A stretch of 64,000 bases of DNA from Chryseobacterium paridis (GTDB lineage Bacteria; Bacteroidota; Bacteroidia; Flavobacteriales; Weeksellaceae): positions 2,031,390-2,095,389 of the forward strand of contig NZ_JAENHK010000010.1 of NCBI RefSeq assembly GCF_016595215.1, read 5' to 3'. Below are positions 8,539 to 17,331 of the stretch, piece after piece. The number at the start of each line of letters is the position of its first letter. Position 1 is the first letter of the stretch. A program made the position numbers and the translations under genes. The notes below the pieces were generated by a model. That model was not told the origin of the DNA. It worked only from the letters and a program-made list of their open reading frames with translations, and did not search any database.

Positions 8539-9348
8539 TTAAAAACTTTCTTTCCATTTTCCCACCAGTTCTAAAAAGCGGGAACTTTCAAAAGTCTTAT
8601 TTCTTATCTTTCCTACAGAAAACATGCCTTTTTCATCTGAAATCATTAAAATTTCTTCAGCTTTTTGAGATTCAAAAGCAATAATTTCATGTTCCTGAAT
8701 ATCTGCAAGGTTATTTTTATGTAAAAAAGTAACAAAATTTTCCATCAAAGGAGAGATGTAAGCACCTTCAGATTGTTTTGGAATTTTAATCACATTGCCT
8801 TCTAAAAACAAAAGATTTCCAGAAGTGGATCTTGCGATCCTTTTATTAGGATTAAGCAGGATAACATCATCTAAATCATTTTCCTGAGCGTAAATTTGTC
8901 CATAGATATTCTCAGGGCAATGAACTCTGATGTTGCTTAATAAATTGTTGTTTACATTGATTTCTTTGGTCAGGTCCAATTCAAGAGGTCTTGTATGAAG
9001 AGCCAATACATCATCCTTTTCATCCACTTCGTAAAAATAGGAGATTGATGATTTTGACAATGTCACTCCATCTGAATTTCTAAAAACCTGAAAATTAATG
9101 ATCCCATTTTCTATGCCTTTTCCTTCAATCACCTCTCTTTGAAAAAGGGATTGAAAAAATTCAAGGGTATAAGTCAGAGGAATGTTCATTCTCATCTTTC
9201 TCATAGATGCCATTAAAAAGAAATAGCATTCTTCATCCATGATAAGTTGAGCTTTCCGTATAAAAAAAGAAACCTTTACAGCATCTCCTATCAGAAATGC
9301 TCTGTTCTTCACATTCAATTCGTCTGATGTAAAATATTGATTTTCCAA
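8539..9348 (-). CDS. Class IV aminotransferase-fold protein, catalytic Lys replaced
   Basis: 269 residues. The fold-type IV PLP pattern is recognisable: VKNRAFLIGDAVKVSFF near the N-terminus (normally xNRAFLYGDGLFET), and LDDVILLN plus ARSTSGNLLFLEGN towards the C-terminus (normally ADExLLLN...vxExxxxNlF). In the segment that should hold the PLP lysine (SxIKxxN) the sequence is SNIRVHCPENIYG, so Arg141 stands in place of Lys. The YGDGLFET motif is also degraded. It therefore looks like a non-catalytic relative of D-amino-acid aminotransferase / aminodeoxychorismate lyase. The first codon appears to be TTG. It sits behind the START-like gene on the same strand, with a stem-loop between them. 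Confidence 0.75.
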   Translation of the reverse strand: MENQYFTSDELNVKNRAFLIGDAVKVSFFIRKAQLIMDEECYFFLMASMRKMRMNIPLTYTLEFFQSLFQREVIEGKGIENGIINFQVFRNSDGVTLSKSSISYFYEVDEKDDVLALHTRPLELDLTKEINVNNNLLSNIRVHCPENIYGQIYAQENDLDDVILLNPNKRIARSTSGNLLFLEGNVIKIPKQSEGAYISPLMENFVTFLHKNNLADIQEHEIIAFESQKAEEILMISDEKGMFSVGKIRNKTFESSRFLELVGKWKESF

Positions 9349-9362
9349 TGTCTGATTTATTT

Positions 9363-9392
9363 ATAAAAAAATAATGAACGATAAATCGTTCA
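9363..9392 (-). terminator. Terminator after the START-like gene
   Basis: Perfect 8-bp stem TGAACGAT / ATCGTTCA with a two-base centre. On the minus strand it is followed by TTATTTTTTTA. Confidence 0.7.
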
Positions 9393-9421
9393 TCAGTTTT
9401 ACCATTTTATACAGCCTATCA

Positions 9422-9808
9422 TTAAGCTGCACCTAGTTTTATTCTTAGATTTTCTATAAGATTCTCCCAATACATTGCATTTTCCTCTTCATCTCCTTCT
9501 TCACAAAAGTCTGTAATATTTAAAGCTAAATCTTCAGTAATATCATCAATTGTGATCGTCATCTCAAAGAAATTCTTTGTCCCTTCATCTTCTTCCCATC
9601 TGAAACGCACGAAACCTTCTGGCTTATATCTAATCAAAGTGGCCTTTTCAGCAGGGCCTCCACCCCAGCTAAAAAAGAAGTCATCTCCTTTCTCTACTAC
9701 CTCATCCGCAAACCATTCAGATAATCCTTCTGCAGTCGCCAGATACTCATATAAAATCTCTGAAAGACAGTGCATTGGAAATTCGTAATGGACTTTAAGT
9801 TTCGCCAT
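9422..9808 (-). CDS. START-like domain protein
   Basis: 128 residues, the length of the Bacteroidota START-like family (PF19569; SRPBCC/Bet v1-type fold). Typical segments are KVHYEFPMHCLSEILYEYL, EGLSEWFADEVVEKGDDFFF, SWGGGPAEKATLIRY and the acidic CEEGDEEENAMYWENLI near the end. AHSA1/SRPBCC relatives bind hydrophobic ligands, but no function is known for this branch. It often lies next to the class IV aminotransferase-like gene in flavobacteria, as here. A terminator-like stem separates the two, so they may be transcribed apart. Confidence 0.85.
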   Translation of the reverse strand: MAKLKVHYEFPMHCLSEILYEYLATAEGLSEWFADEVVEKGDDFFFSWGGGPAEKATLIRYKPEGFVRFRWEEDEGTKNFFEMTITIDDITEDLALNITDFCEEGDEEENAMYWENLIENLRIKLGAA

Positions 9809-9960
9809 ATAATCTTTGTTTTATCGTCCCGCAATATATAAATTAATTTTTTTATTACACAAAAATGTATTTACTTTTTTATACAATCTGCATGATATTT
9901 GTCACTGATCACTTCTCAAAATCAAACAGAGTTTTAAAAGCAAAATATGTGATGCTGAGC

Positions 9961-9993
9961 ATAAAAAAATCTCTTCTTTTTAAGAAGAGATTT
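9961..9993 (-). terminator. Terminator of the class III aminotransferase gene
   Basis: Twelve-base stem AAATCTCTTCTT / AAGAAGAGATTT with a TTT loop; on the minus strand a TTTTTTTAT tract follows. Confidence 0.88.
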
Positions 9994-9997
9994 ATAT

Positions 9998-11179
9998 TTA
10001 ATTTTCGTTCAAAACTTCAAGAATAATCTGGCATCCTTCTCTAATTTCATCAAGAGATAACGTTAATGGTGGTGAAATTCTCAAATACTCATTTCTGTAT
10101 AATTGCCAAAATACCACAAGCCCCTTTTCCATACATTTTTTGGCGACATTTAAGGTATATTCCGGACTTCCTAAGTTCACTGCAAGCATCAATCCTCGTC
10201 CATTTACATTTTTGATCTTAGGATGCACCAATAGCTCCCTAAAAAGCTTTTCTTTCTCATCAACCTCGTCCATCAAACCACTTTCTAAAACTTCTTTCAA
10301 TGTGGCATAACTGGCAGCAGCAATCAATGGGTTTCCTCCGAAAGTAGTAATATGTCCTAATTTTGGTGAATGAGACAAAGAACTCATAATTTCCTTAGAG
10401 CTCATAAAAGCCCCTACGGGAACTCCTCCTCCCATTCCTTTTCCCATAACCAGAATATCCGGAACAATTCCATAGTGCTCAAATGAAAACAACTTTCCTG
10501 TTCTTCCAAATCCAGGCTGGATCTCATCCAGAATAAGCAAAGCTCCGACTTCCTCACATCTTTTTTTCAGATTCCTCAAATAGTCATTTTGCGGAACTAA
10601 AAATCCAGCCGCTCCCTGAATGGTTTCAAGAATAACACAAGCTGTTTTTTCCGTGATTTTATCTAATTCTTTTTCATTATTGAATTCTATAAATGACACC
10701 ATAGGTAACAAGGGACGAAATTCCCTTTTATGATATTCATTCCCAGAAACACTCAAAGCTCCATGGGTATTTCCATGATAAGAATCTTTAAAAGAAATGA
10801 TCTCCTCTCGTCCTGTGTATCTTTTAGCTAATTTCAAACTTCCATCGATAGCTTCTGCTCCACTATTAACTAAATAAGTAATTTCTAGAGGATTCGGAGT
10901 AGCTTCTGCCAGTAATTTACATAAGGCTACAGGTTTATCCTGTGCATATTCTCCATATACCATGACATGAAGATATTTATCAGCCTGTTCTTTGATTGCA
11001 CTTACTATTTTCGGATGAGAGTGCCCTAATGTATTAGCAGAAACCCCTGCTACAAAATCAAGGTATTTCTTCCCATCTGTTCCGAAAATATAACTACCCT
11101 CTGCTCTTTCTACTTCGAATCCTGCAGCAAATTGAGTAGTCTGTGCCTGATAAGTAAAGAAATCTTTCTGCAATTCCAT
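9998..11179 (-). CDS. Class III PLP aminotransferase (ornithine/acetylornithine type)
   Basis: 393 residues from the ATG at 11179. The frame extends to 11212, but a TAGCTTTG box at 11197-11204 lies inside that extension, so the inner ATG is preferred. The fold-type I motifs are all present: NSGAEAIDGSLKLAKRYTG, DSYHGNTHGALSVSG, LILDEIQPGFGRTGKLF (the Asp that binds the PLP nitrogen), and VMGKGMGGGVPVGAF with the Schiff-base lysine. It matches aspartate-aminotransferase-family proteins annotated as acetylornithine or 4-aminobutyrate aminotransferase. No arginine genes surround it, so the substrate stays open. Confidence 0.9.
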   Translation of the reverse strand: MELQKDFFTYQAQTTQFAAGFEVERAEGSYIFGTDGKKYLDFVAGVSANTLGHSHPKIVSAIKEQADKYLHVMVYGEYAQDKPVALCKLLAEATPNPLEITYLVNSGAEAIDGSLKLAKRYTGREEIISFKDSYHGNTHGALSVSGNEYHKREFRPLLPMVSFIEFNNEKELDKITEKTACVILETIQGAAGFLVPQNDYLRNLKKRCEEVGALLILDEIQPGFGRTGKLFSFEHYGIVPDILVMGKGMGGGVPVGAFMSSKEIMSSLSHSPKLGHITTFGGNPLIAAASYATLKEVLESGLMDEVDEKEKLFRELLVHPKIKNVNGRGLMLAVNLGSPEYTLNVAKKCMEKGLVVFWQLYRNEYLRISPPLTLSLDEIREGCQIILEVLNEN

Positions 11180-11240
11180 TTCAATAAAAATTTTAGCAAA
11201 GCTAAAAAACATTCAGTAAACACCGAAATTATCAAGACAC

Positions 11241-11270
11241 AAAAAAGACCAACTTTCTGGTTGGTCTTTT
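11241..11270 (-). terminator. Terminator of the ostA-like gene
   Basis: Stem AAAAGACCAAC / GTTGGTCTTTT around TTTCTG. On the minus strand the stem runs into TTTTTTGTG, 14 bp after the stop codon. Confidence 0.88.
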
Positions 11271-11284
11271 ATTTTATCTAAAGA

Positions 11285-13030
11285 TTATTTTCTTACTCTT
11301 TTCGGCTTTTTAGCTTCCTCTTTTGCCTTTTCTTTATCAATAGCCTCTTTTGCCTGGTCATACAATTTATTATCAGCTTCATACTTGATCTCTTCATATC
11401 CTGGTGTATCTACAAGTATATCCTGCCATTTCCGAATCCTGTCTTTTGTATTCCAGTTAAAGTCTGCAAACTTTCGCCTGGCAGGTTCAATTTTACTCAT
11501 CGGATAAGTATCTGAATTTGCTCCAATATTACAGGAAACAATCTGAAGCACTCTGTTTTCAAACATGGCATCAATAATTCCACATGAAGTAAGTGTAATC
11601 CCAATCCTTTCATTTTGTTTCGTCTTTTCATTAAAATCATCTGCATAACTTATAGACTGGGCATTTCCTATTACCTTCGTTTCTCTGACTTCACTCTTTT
11701 CATAATAGACGGTCATCAGCTTTCCTTTCACCTGATTGAATTCATCTTTAAGATTCAATGAATCAACTTTGCTGATTGCGAATGCATTTCCTATTACTTT
11801 TAAAGAATCCAGATCTTCTGTGGTTGTATTAAAATAAGCTTCAATCTTATCTCCTGTTACCTGTTTTTCTCCGCTCCATAGAATAGGTGCTGTATACATA
11901 TGCATGATTCCATCCGTTTCATTAAATGCAATGGAATCTGCTCTTCCCTGAGCATTGGATTTATAAAATCTTCCTTTTCTGAAAGCTCTTAAAAAGCTCT
12001 TTTTCTTAGTAACATCTGTTTCATCAGGTTTCTGATAAGAAACAATTTTTTCCGCAGCAAAATAGATAGAATCTTTCTCAAGAATTTTTACAGCATACGG
12101 ACCTTTAGTAATCATAGAAGAATCTTTCTTTTGAAAAATTTCTCCATAACCTCCTATCACATATCTTTTTTCTTTGGGATCATCCAGCTTCACATTTCCT
12201 GTAGCAGTACCAAAACCAGTTAGCTGGTTAAAGTACATGTCGTCGCCGGTAAGTATCTTATCATTATAGTGTATCCTTGAATTCTTATTAAGATAAGCCT
12301 CTTTAGAATTCATTTTATAAGTACCACGTTCGGTATAAATATAATTTTTAGGATTGACACGATTTGTTATGGTAGTTGGGCCAAAGAATTCTGCAACTTT
12401 CGTATTTTGATTTTGTTTGATATTGGGACCTTCAATTACATAATCCGGTGTATCTATCTTTACGTTACCTACAAAGTCGATCAATTTGGTATCAAGAAAG
12501 TAGGTGGCAGATTTCGTATACATTACATTCTGACCATCAGAAATCGTTCCTCCGGTATTAAAATAGGCAAGATTAGCAAGCTTATCATAGTACAGGATAT
12601 CCGTTCTGATTGTCTGCTTGGGATCTGTAAGTACCACATTCTTTCTGGCAACTCCCTTCTGAGTATTACCATCATACTCCATCTCTCCAGCTGTAATGAC
12701 AGAACCATCTGTATTTTGAAGTCTGGTATTCCCTATTGCCTTTGCAAAGTTTTCTTCACTGTATAGCACTACTTCGTCAGCAGTAAGAATAGAGCCTTGA
12801 TTCTCAATTTTCACATTACCTTCAAGATATTGGTTCCCATCATATTTTGCTGGGTCTTTTTTGACAAAATCTGCATGGATAATTTTTATTTTATCCTCGG
12901 GTCTCGCTTGCTGTGGGGGTGCATTTTTTACAGGGACTTTTAGATAAGGATCCCTTTGCGCAGGTTTTTGTTGATCTTGCGCAAAACTAAATGTAGAAAC
13001 AAAAAATACCAGAAAAAGAATCAGTCTCAT
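11285..13030 (-). CDS. OstA-like protein (LPS transport, LptA/LptD-type domain)
   Basis: 581 residues with a clear signal peptide (MRLILFLVFFVSTFSFAQ). The mature part is a run of beta-rich OstA/LptA-type repeats: ADFVKKDPAKYDGNQYLEGN, LTADEVVLYSEENFAKAIGN, VITAGEMEYDG and similar units with the recurring GN(V/T)K/R pattern (FVGNVKIDTPDY, GNVKLDDP, VIGNAFAIS). Such jellyroll repeats carry LPS across the periplasm. The protein lacks the C-terminal beta-barrel of LptD and ends in a lysine-rich tail (KEEAKKPKRVRK). It starts 3 bp behind the fur-like gene, so both are in one operon. Confidence 0.9.
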   Translation of the reverse strand: MRLILFLVFFVSTFSFAQDQQKPAQRDPYLKVPVKNAPPQQARPEDKIKIIHADFVKKDPAKYDGNQYLEGNVKIENQGSILTADEVVLYSEENFAKAIGNTRLQNTDGSVITAGEMEYDGNTQKGVARKNVVLTDPKQTIRTDILYYDKLANLAYFNTGGTISDGQNVMYTKSATYFLDTKLIDFVGNVKIDTPDYVIEGPNIKQNQNTKVAEFFGPTTITNRVNPKNYIYTERGTYKMNSKEAYLNKNSRIHYNDKILTGDDMYFNQLTGFGTATGNVKLDDPKEKRYVIGGYGEIFQKKDSSMITKGPYAVKILEKDSIYFAAEKIVSYQKPDETDVTKKKSFLRAFRKGRFYKSNAQGRADSIAFNETDGIMHMYTAPILWSGEKQVTGDKIEAYFNTTTEDLDSLKVIGNAFAISKVDSLNLKDEFNQVKGKLMTVYYEKSEVRETKVIGNAQSISYADDFNEKTKQNERIGITLTSCGIIDAMFENRVLQIVSCNIGANSDTYPMSKIEPARRKFADFNWNTKDRIRKWQDILVDTPGYEEIKYEADNKLYDQAKEAIDKEKAKEEAKKPKRVRK

Positions 13031-13033
13031 TGA

Positions 13034-13507
13034 TTAGTCATTCTTAATGCCATAAAAATATAGCGAATGAGAATCAATTTTTACGCCAAAAGCGTCTTCA
13101 ATTGCTTCTTTGATCCCTTGAATTCTAGGGTCACAAAACTCGATAATTTCTTCGATCTCTTTATCAGAATCTTTTTTATAGATCACCAAATGATCATGTT
13201 GCTTATCAAAATAAGACTTCTCATAAGATGAAGACGTTAATGTTTTTTCTCCAAACTGATGTTTACGAATCAGCCCGGCATCAAGAAAAATCTCGATTGT
13301 ATTGTAAATCGTTGCTTTAGAAACATGATATTTCTTCTGCATCATTAAAAGATATAGATCGTCCACATTGAAATGATGATCCATATTATAGATCTCTTCC
13401 AATATGGTGTATCTCTCAGGAGTGTTTCGGAAACCTTTTTCTAATAAGTAGTTTCTCAAAACATCTTTGATAAGAGCTATATTTTTTTCTTTTTGTATAG
13501 TATCCAT
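13034..13507 (-). CDS. Fur family transcriptional regulator
   Basis: 157 residues. An N-terminal winged helix (YLLEKGFRNTPERYTILEEI, HFNVDDLYLLM, VSKATIYNTIEIFLDAGL) is followed by the dimerisation part with HDHLVIYKKDSDKEIEEI. The usual two CxxC pairs that hold structural zinc are absent, and only one Cys (EFCDPRIQ) is present, so metal binding must differ from Fur, Zur or PerR. A TAAATTTG box lies at 13523-13530, 15 bases before the ATG. It is the first gene of an operon with the OstA-like protein. The effector metal cannot be told from sequence. Confidence 0.92.
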   Translation of the reverse strand: MDTIQKEKNIALIKDVLRNYLLEKGFRNTPERYTILEEIYNMDHHFNVDDLYLLMMQKKYHVSKATIYNTIEIFLDAGLIRKHQFGEKTLTSSSYEKSYFDKQHDHLVIYKKDSDKEIEEIIEFCDPRIQGIKEAIEDAFGVKIDSHSLYFYGIKND

Positions 13508-13572
13508 TAAAATAATTATCTACAAATTTATTAATTTTTATTTAAATAGATAGTATGCTTACTGAGTGAAGC

Positions 13573-15564
13573 TTAGAAGTTATGACGCAAAAATCCGGCT
13601 TGTTCTATTTTTTTATCATATAATGTTTCCTCAGTAATCGGTGCAGATTCTACTACAACATTGTGAGAAGTAACTCCCCATGCCTTAAAGTCATCACTTC
13701 CGATATACTTCACAAAATTGTAAATATTAAGTATAATCTTCTGTTTCACAGTTAAAAGTATATCGTTGATATACGTATTATCTATAATCACATACTTAAG
13801 ATCTGGCGGAATATTATGAGCTCTAAGCGATGGGTGACTGCTTCTTGATGGAATGGTTCCGTCTGCCATAAGATCTTTTAAGACCATACCAAAATAATCA
13901 TTGATTCTGCGGTCTACTTTAAACCCTAAAAGGAAATTAACTTTAAAAACGGTTCCCGGTAATATTTCGTCTACAGTATATTTGAAAGTATATGGATCTT
14001 CCTGATTGACGATACTTAAAACAAAGTAGTGGTCAGCTCGTTTTGGCTGCTTTTTAATAATTGAATAAATGATTTTAGATTCTACTTCGTCATTTCTTTT
14101 GGCTCGGCTTAAGTAAGCAAGATTAGTAGCATACTTAGGAATACTTTCATCCAGCTTCATGTCTTTAATAATCGACACATATTTATCGATCTTGACGTAT
14201 TGTATAAAATTGGCCTTGATTAATCTTCCGTTATACCAGGCGTACATACAAACCATTATAAATCCACCCAATACCATTGTTAACCAACCTCCATCAACAA
14301 ACTTGATTACATTCGCATAGAAGAACCCTGATTCAAGGAAAAGATACACCGCACCAAATCCTATGATAAAGAATTTACTAACCCGTGTTCGACTGAGCCA
14401 GAACAGTAGCAAGATAGTTGTCATCAACATCGTTATGGTTATCGTTAAACCATAAGCCGCCTCCATTCGTTCAGATTTCTTGAAGAATATCACTACTACA
14501 AAACAGAATGCCATCAATCCCCAGTTTACACCAGGAATATACATTTGTCCTTTTATCCCTGAGGGGTATTCGATATGTTGATTAGGCCAGAATGAAACAG
14601 ACATCGCTTCTGAGAACATCGTAAATGATCCGGTAATTACAGCCTGGCTGGCAATAATTGCCGCTGCTGTTGCAAGAATAACACCAGGTAGAACAGCCCA
14701 TTGCGGCATAATTCCAAAGAATGGATTCACTCCATTGAATACCTGATGATAATTATCTAATAACCAAGCTCCCTGTCCTAAATAATTAAGAATAAGCATC
14801 AGCTTAACAAAAACCCAACTTATTCTAATATTTTTAGCCCCACAGTGTCCTAAATCGGAATATAAGGCTTCAGCTCCGGTTGTACAAAGAAAAACAGCTC
14901 CCATGATTACAATAGCACTTGGAGAGTGTGTAATAAGATTGTAGGCATATATCGGGTTAAATGCTCTTACAATTTCGATGTGATCAAAAAGATGGATTGA
15001 TCCGAAAACTCCTAAAGCCAGGAACCAGGTTACCATAACCGGTCCGAAGAATTTCCCGATAGAGGCAGTTCCAAACTGTTGTACCACAAAAACTACAAAC
15101 AGGATGACCAGGGTAATAAGAACTACGGGTGTCTCGGGATTATATATTTTCAACCCTTCAATAGCAGACATAACCGTTAGTGAAGGAGTAATTACACTAT
15201 CTGCAACTAGTGTTGCCGCTCCTATAATGGCGACCACATAGAGCCATTTCTTCTTGAGCTTCTTTACCAGTGAATAAAGTGCAAGGATTCCTCCCTCTCC
15301 TTTATTATCTGCTCTTAAAGCAATAATCACATACTTTATAGTAGTTTGAAGGGTCAATGTCCAGATGATACATGATAATGCACCTTCAATATATTCATCG
15401 AATGGCATTGCTGCACCATCTTTTCGGGCATTCACAATTGCTTTCATTACGTACAATGGTGACGTTCCAATATCCCCAAAAACAATTCCGAGGGATACAA
15501 TAACCCCTACAAATGAAAGTTTCTTTAGGTCAAAATGATGACCACCCTCTGTAACTTCTGACAT
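13573..15564 (-). CDS. kup: KUP family potassium uptake permease
   Basis: 663 residues, the usual size of Kup/TrkD. The N-terminus has the family signature GIVFGDIGTSPLYVMKAI, followed by the ADNKGEGGILALYSLVKK loop and about 12 membrane helices to residue ~440. A cytoplasmic C-terminal domain of about 200 residues follows. It is expected to be a K+/H+ symporter of the inner membrane. A TAGATTTG box lies at 15585-15592, and a perfect ATGACGTCAT palindrome at 15603-15612 just above it, where a regulator could bind. Confidence 0.97.
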   Translation of the reverse strand: MSEVTEGGHHFDLKKLSFVGVIVSLGIVFGDIGTSPLYVMKAIVNARKDGAAMPFDEYIEGALSCIIWTLTLQTTIKYVIIALRADNKGEGGILALYSLVKKLKKKWLYVVAIIGAATLVADSVITPSLTVMSAIEGLKIYNPETPVVLITLVILFVVFVVQQFGTASIGKFFGPVMVTWFLALGVFGSIHLFDHIEIVRAFNPIYAYNLITHSPSAIVIMGAVFLCTTGAEALYSDLGHCGAKNIRISWVFVKLMLILNYLGQGAWLLDNYHQVFNGVNPFFGIMPQWAVLPGVILATAAAIIASQAVITGSFTMFSEAMSVSFWPNQHIEYPSGIKGQMYIPGVNWGLMAFCFVVVIFFKKSERMEAAYGLTITITMLMTTILLLFWLSRTRVSKFFIIGFGAVYLFLESGFFYANVIKFVDGGWLTMVLGGFIMVCMYAWYNGRLIKANFIQYVKIDKYVSIIKDMKLDESIPKYATNLAYLSRAKRNDEVESKIIYSIIKKQPKRADHYFVLSIVNQEDPYTFKYTVDEILPGTVFKVNFLLGFKVDRRINDYFGMVLKDLMADGTIPSRSSHPSLRAHNIPPDLKYVIIDNTYINDILLTVKQKIILNIYNFVKYIGSDDFKAWGVTSHNVVVESAPITEETLYDKKIEQAGFLRHNF

Positions 15565-15640
15565 ATCAGCTAATTTTAAAAGCGCAAATCTACACTAATT
15601 TTATGACGTCATGAACTTTTCTTCATGCATAGAATAAATG

Positions 15641-15667
15641 AAAAAACTTCCTTTCGGAAGTTTTTCT
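15641..15667 (-). terminator. Terminator of pdhB
   Basis: Ten-base stem AAAAACTTCC / GGAAGTTTTT with a TTTC loop; on the minus strand TTTTTTCATT follows. It begins one base after the pdhB stop. Confidence 0.88.
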
Positions 15668-16651
15668 CTATGATTTAATATACATCGCATTTTTAATTTC
15701 CTCTTTTACTTTCTCAAGTTTAGGGAACCATTCTGCAAATAAAGCCGCTGAATAAGGAGCAGGAGTATCAGGAGTAGTAATTCTCTTGATAGGTGCATCC
15801 AAATAATCGAAAGCTTTTTGCTGAACCATATATGCAATTTCAGAAGAGATAGACGCAAATGGCCAAGCTTCTTCTAAAATAACCAGTCTGTTTGTTTTCT
15901 TAACAGAATTTAAAATAGCATCGTAATCTAATGGACGAATCGTTCTAAGATCGATCACTTCTACAGATATACCTTCTTTAGCTAAATCTTCAGCAGCCTG
16001 AATAGCCACTTTCATAATTTTACCAAAAGAAACTAAAGTAACATCTTTCCCTTCTTTTTTGATATCTGCTTTTCCGATAGGTATGTAGTATTCTTCTTCA
16101 GGAACCTCCATCTTATCGCCATACATCTGCTCAGATTCCATAAAAATTACCGGATCATTATCCTGAATTGCTGATTTCAACAATCCTTTCGCATCATAAG
16201 GATTAGAAGGTACAATTACCTTAAGTCCCGGACAGTTTGCGTACCAGCTTTCAAAAGCCTGAGAGTGTGTAGCTCCTAATTGTCCTGCAGAAGCAGTAGG
16301 ACCACGGAAAACAATTGGACAGTTCCATTGTCCTCCACTCATCTGACGGATTTTTGCCGCATTGTTAATAATCTGATCAATTCCTACCAAAGAGAAATTG
16401 AATGTCATAAATTCTACGATGGGTCTGTTCCCATTCATTGCTGCACCTACTGATATTCCAGTGAAACCAAGTTCAGCAATTGGTGTATCGATTATTCTTT
16501 TAGGACCAAATTCATCCAGCATTCCTTTTGAAGCCTTATAAGCACCGTTGTATTCTGCAACTTCCTCCCCCATTAAGTAAATGGATTCGTCTTTACGCAT
16601 TTCCTCACTCATTGCCTGTGCAATTACCTCACGAAAAGTATATTCTGCCAT
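15668..16651 (-). CDS. pdhB: Pyruvate dehydrogenase E1 component, beta subunit
   Basis: 327 residues, the transketolase-type beta subunit of an alpha2beta2 E1. Typical segments are YTFREVIAQAMSEEMRKD, LMGEEVAEYNGAYKASKG, RIIDTPIAELGFTGISVG, CPIVFRGPTASAGQLGATHS and VIDLRTIRPLDYDAI. It pairs with an E1 alpha subunit in oxidative decarboxylation of pyruvate on thiamine diphosphate. The alpha-subunit gene is not adjacent, so the two are split in this genome. A branched-chain 2-oxoacid specificity is less likely but not excluded. Its -7 box TATTTTTG is at 16675-16682. Confidence 0.92.
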   Translation of the reverse strand: MAEYTFREVIAQAMSEEMRKDESIYLMGEEVAEYNGAYKASKGMLDEFGPKRIIDTPIAELGFTGISVGAAMNGNRPIVEFMTFNFSLVGIDQIINNAAKIRQMSGGQWNCPIVFRGPTASAGQLGATHSQAFESWYANCPGLKVIVPSNPYDAKGLLKSAIQDNDPVIFMESEQMYGDKMEVPEEEYYIPIGKADIKKEGKDVTLVSFGKIMKVAIQAAEDLAKEGISVEVIDLRTIRPLDYDAILNSVKKTNRLVILEEAWPFASISSEIAYMVQQKAFDYLDAPIKRITTPDTPAPYSAALFAEWFPKLEKVKEEIKNAMYIKS

Positions 16652-16708
16652 ATTTCTTTGAAAAATTTAGAGTACAAAAATAGTGTTTTTTTATTACACA
16701 CATAATAA

Positions 16709-16739
16709 AAACGACATCTCATTTAAATGAAATGCCGTT
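16709..16739 (-). terminator. Imperfect stem after the DUF2147 gene
   Basis: AACGACATCTCAT / ATGAAATGCCGTT pair with two mismatches around TTAA, 23 bp after the stop codon; the minus strand continues with TTTTTATTA. Confidence 0.55.
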
Positions 16740-16761
16740 AATTAATTTTATTTAAAACTGA

Positions 16762-17181
16762 TTAGTCTACTTTTTCCCAAGTTTGGGTTTTTCCGATCAG
16801 TGATATTCCAATATATCCTTTTACTGTAAGCTTGTCTCCATTTCTGGTAGCAAAACATTTGTAAGTCTTACCATTTTTAGGATTGGTAATTGTACCACCA
16901 TTGAACTCATCCCCATCTTTTTTAAGACCTCTGATTACTTCCATTCCTAAAATAGGCTTATCTTTTCTATCATCCTTACAATCTACACAATTCGGATTCT
17001 GAGGCTTTATCAATAACTGAATTACCTTACCGTAATACTTTCCATCAGTCTTTTTAAAAATCTCTACAATGGATTTAGGTTTTCCAGTTTCATCGTCTAT
17101 TGTTCTCCATTTGCCTTCTATTTGTGCAAAAGACATTACACTTGCTAAAGAAAGTGCCAGGGTAAATAATAATTTTCTCAT
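16762..17181 (-). CDS. DUF2147 domain secreted protein
   Basis: 139 residues with a signal peptide (MRKLLFTLALSLASVMSFAQ). The mature protein begins IEGKWRTIDDETGKPKSIVE and contains GKYYGKVIQLL, the paired-Cys segment NPNCVDCKDDRKDKP, and MEVIRGLKKDGDEFNGGTI. These are the hallmarks of DUF2147, a small lipocalin-like periplasmic family. It ends YIGISLIGKTQTWEKVD, typical of the last strands. No enzymatic function is known. The gene stands alone between pdhB and the LTA-synthase-like gene. Confidence 0.9.
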   Translation of the reverse strand: MRKLLFTLALSLASVMSFAQIEGKWRTIDDETGKPKSIVEIFKKTDGKYYGKVIQLLIKPQNPNCVDCKDDRKDKPILGMEVIRGLKKDGDEFNGGTITNPKNGKTYKCFATRNGDKLTVKGYIGISLIGKTQTWEKVD

Positions 17182-17331
17182 ATGCTTGTTATTTTAATTT
17201 TGATACAATATTTTCGTTATCTATTCTCTGTTAAAAATATAAATTAATTTTAAACAAACAAAAATATTTGTTATCCTAGGCATATATAACAAGAGACATA
17301 CCAATTCTGAAAATTAAACACTTGTTAAATT

